Below, piece by piece: positions 34,277 through 34,373 of a stretch of DNA of 34,373 nucleotides. The first letter of the stretch is position 1. Each line of letters starts with the position of its first letter. A program made the position numbers and the translations under genes. The DNA is taken from NCBI GenBank assembly GCA_016176295.1, contig JACOXN010000012.1:5290-39662 (forward strand), written 5' to 3'. The DNA comes from Candidatus Giovannonibacteria bacterium. Lineage in GTDB: Bacteria > Patescibacteriota > Minisyncoccia > UBA11713 > 2-01-FULL-45-33. The notes under the pieces were generated by a model. The model was not told where the DNA came from, did no database searches, and worked only from the letters and a program-made list of their open reading frames with translations.

Positions 34277-34373
34277 TTACTTCTTAAACATCTGCAGTTG
34301 CCAGTAGTTCGTAGTACAAGCGGAATCCCGGCATCCGCAGTGCCAGGAGCTTCCGTCCCAGTTGCAAACATAG
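34277..34373 (-). CDS. C-terminal fragment of a Cys-rich protein (truncated by window edge)
   Basis: Minus-strand open frame ...YVCNWDGSSWHCGCRDSACTTNYWQLQMFKK then TAA; not in ORF track. Confidence 0.6.
   Translation of the reverse strand, partial: YVCNWDGSSWHCGCRDSACTTNYWQLQMFKK

Overview
The window looks like ordinary chromosome from a Candidate Phyla Radiation (Patescibacteria/Parcubacteria-like) bacterium. That lineage is inferred from the protein set and not proven. Core genes: ABC-2 exporter, uppS, HU, YmdB-type phosphoesterase with rny, gpmI, clpP, tig, mutM, glutaredoxin, PGI/PMI, BadF-type kinase, an RRM protein, ECF sigma with DUF5667, CCA-adding enzyme, ABC exporter, and three tRNAs (Gly-TCC, Arg-TCG, Pro-CGG). 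Accessory content of interest: (1) a thiolase-fold/DUF35 operon in which the usual nucleophilic Cys appears to be Gly; (2) an uncharacterised three-gene membrane operon (20442-22950) behind a perfect TTGACA-N17-TATAAT promoter and closed by a 28-nt palindromic terminator; (3) a glycan cluster at the right end (PIG-L deacetylase, GT4s, GT4-(alpha/alpha)6 fusion, (alpha/alpha)6 glycosidase, GH130). The strongest unlisted signals are: an attenuator-like leader with an 8-aa mini-ORF and mutually exclusive hairpins upstream of two microgenes (46 and 56 aa) missed by the ORF track; a dispersed palindromic element with a conserved core but different complementary outer arms (2981-3122 and 29601-29729); an in-frame 150-nt palindromic insertion inside the CCA-adding enzyme; and a ~68-nt orphan small-RNA candidate with a perfect consensus promoter and its own terminator. 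No CRISPR array, rRNA or transposase was seen. All calls come from reading the sequence; no searches were run.
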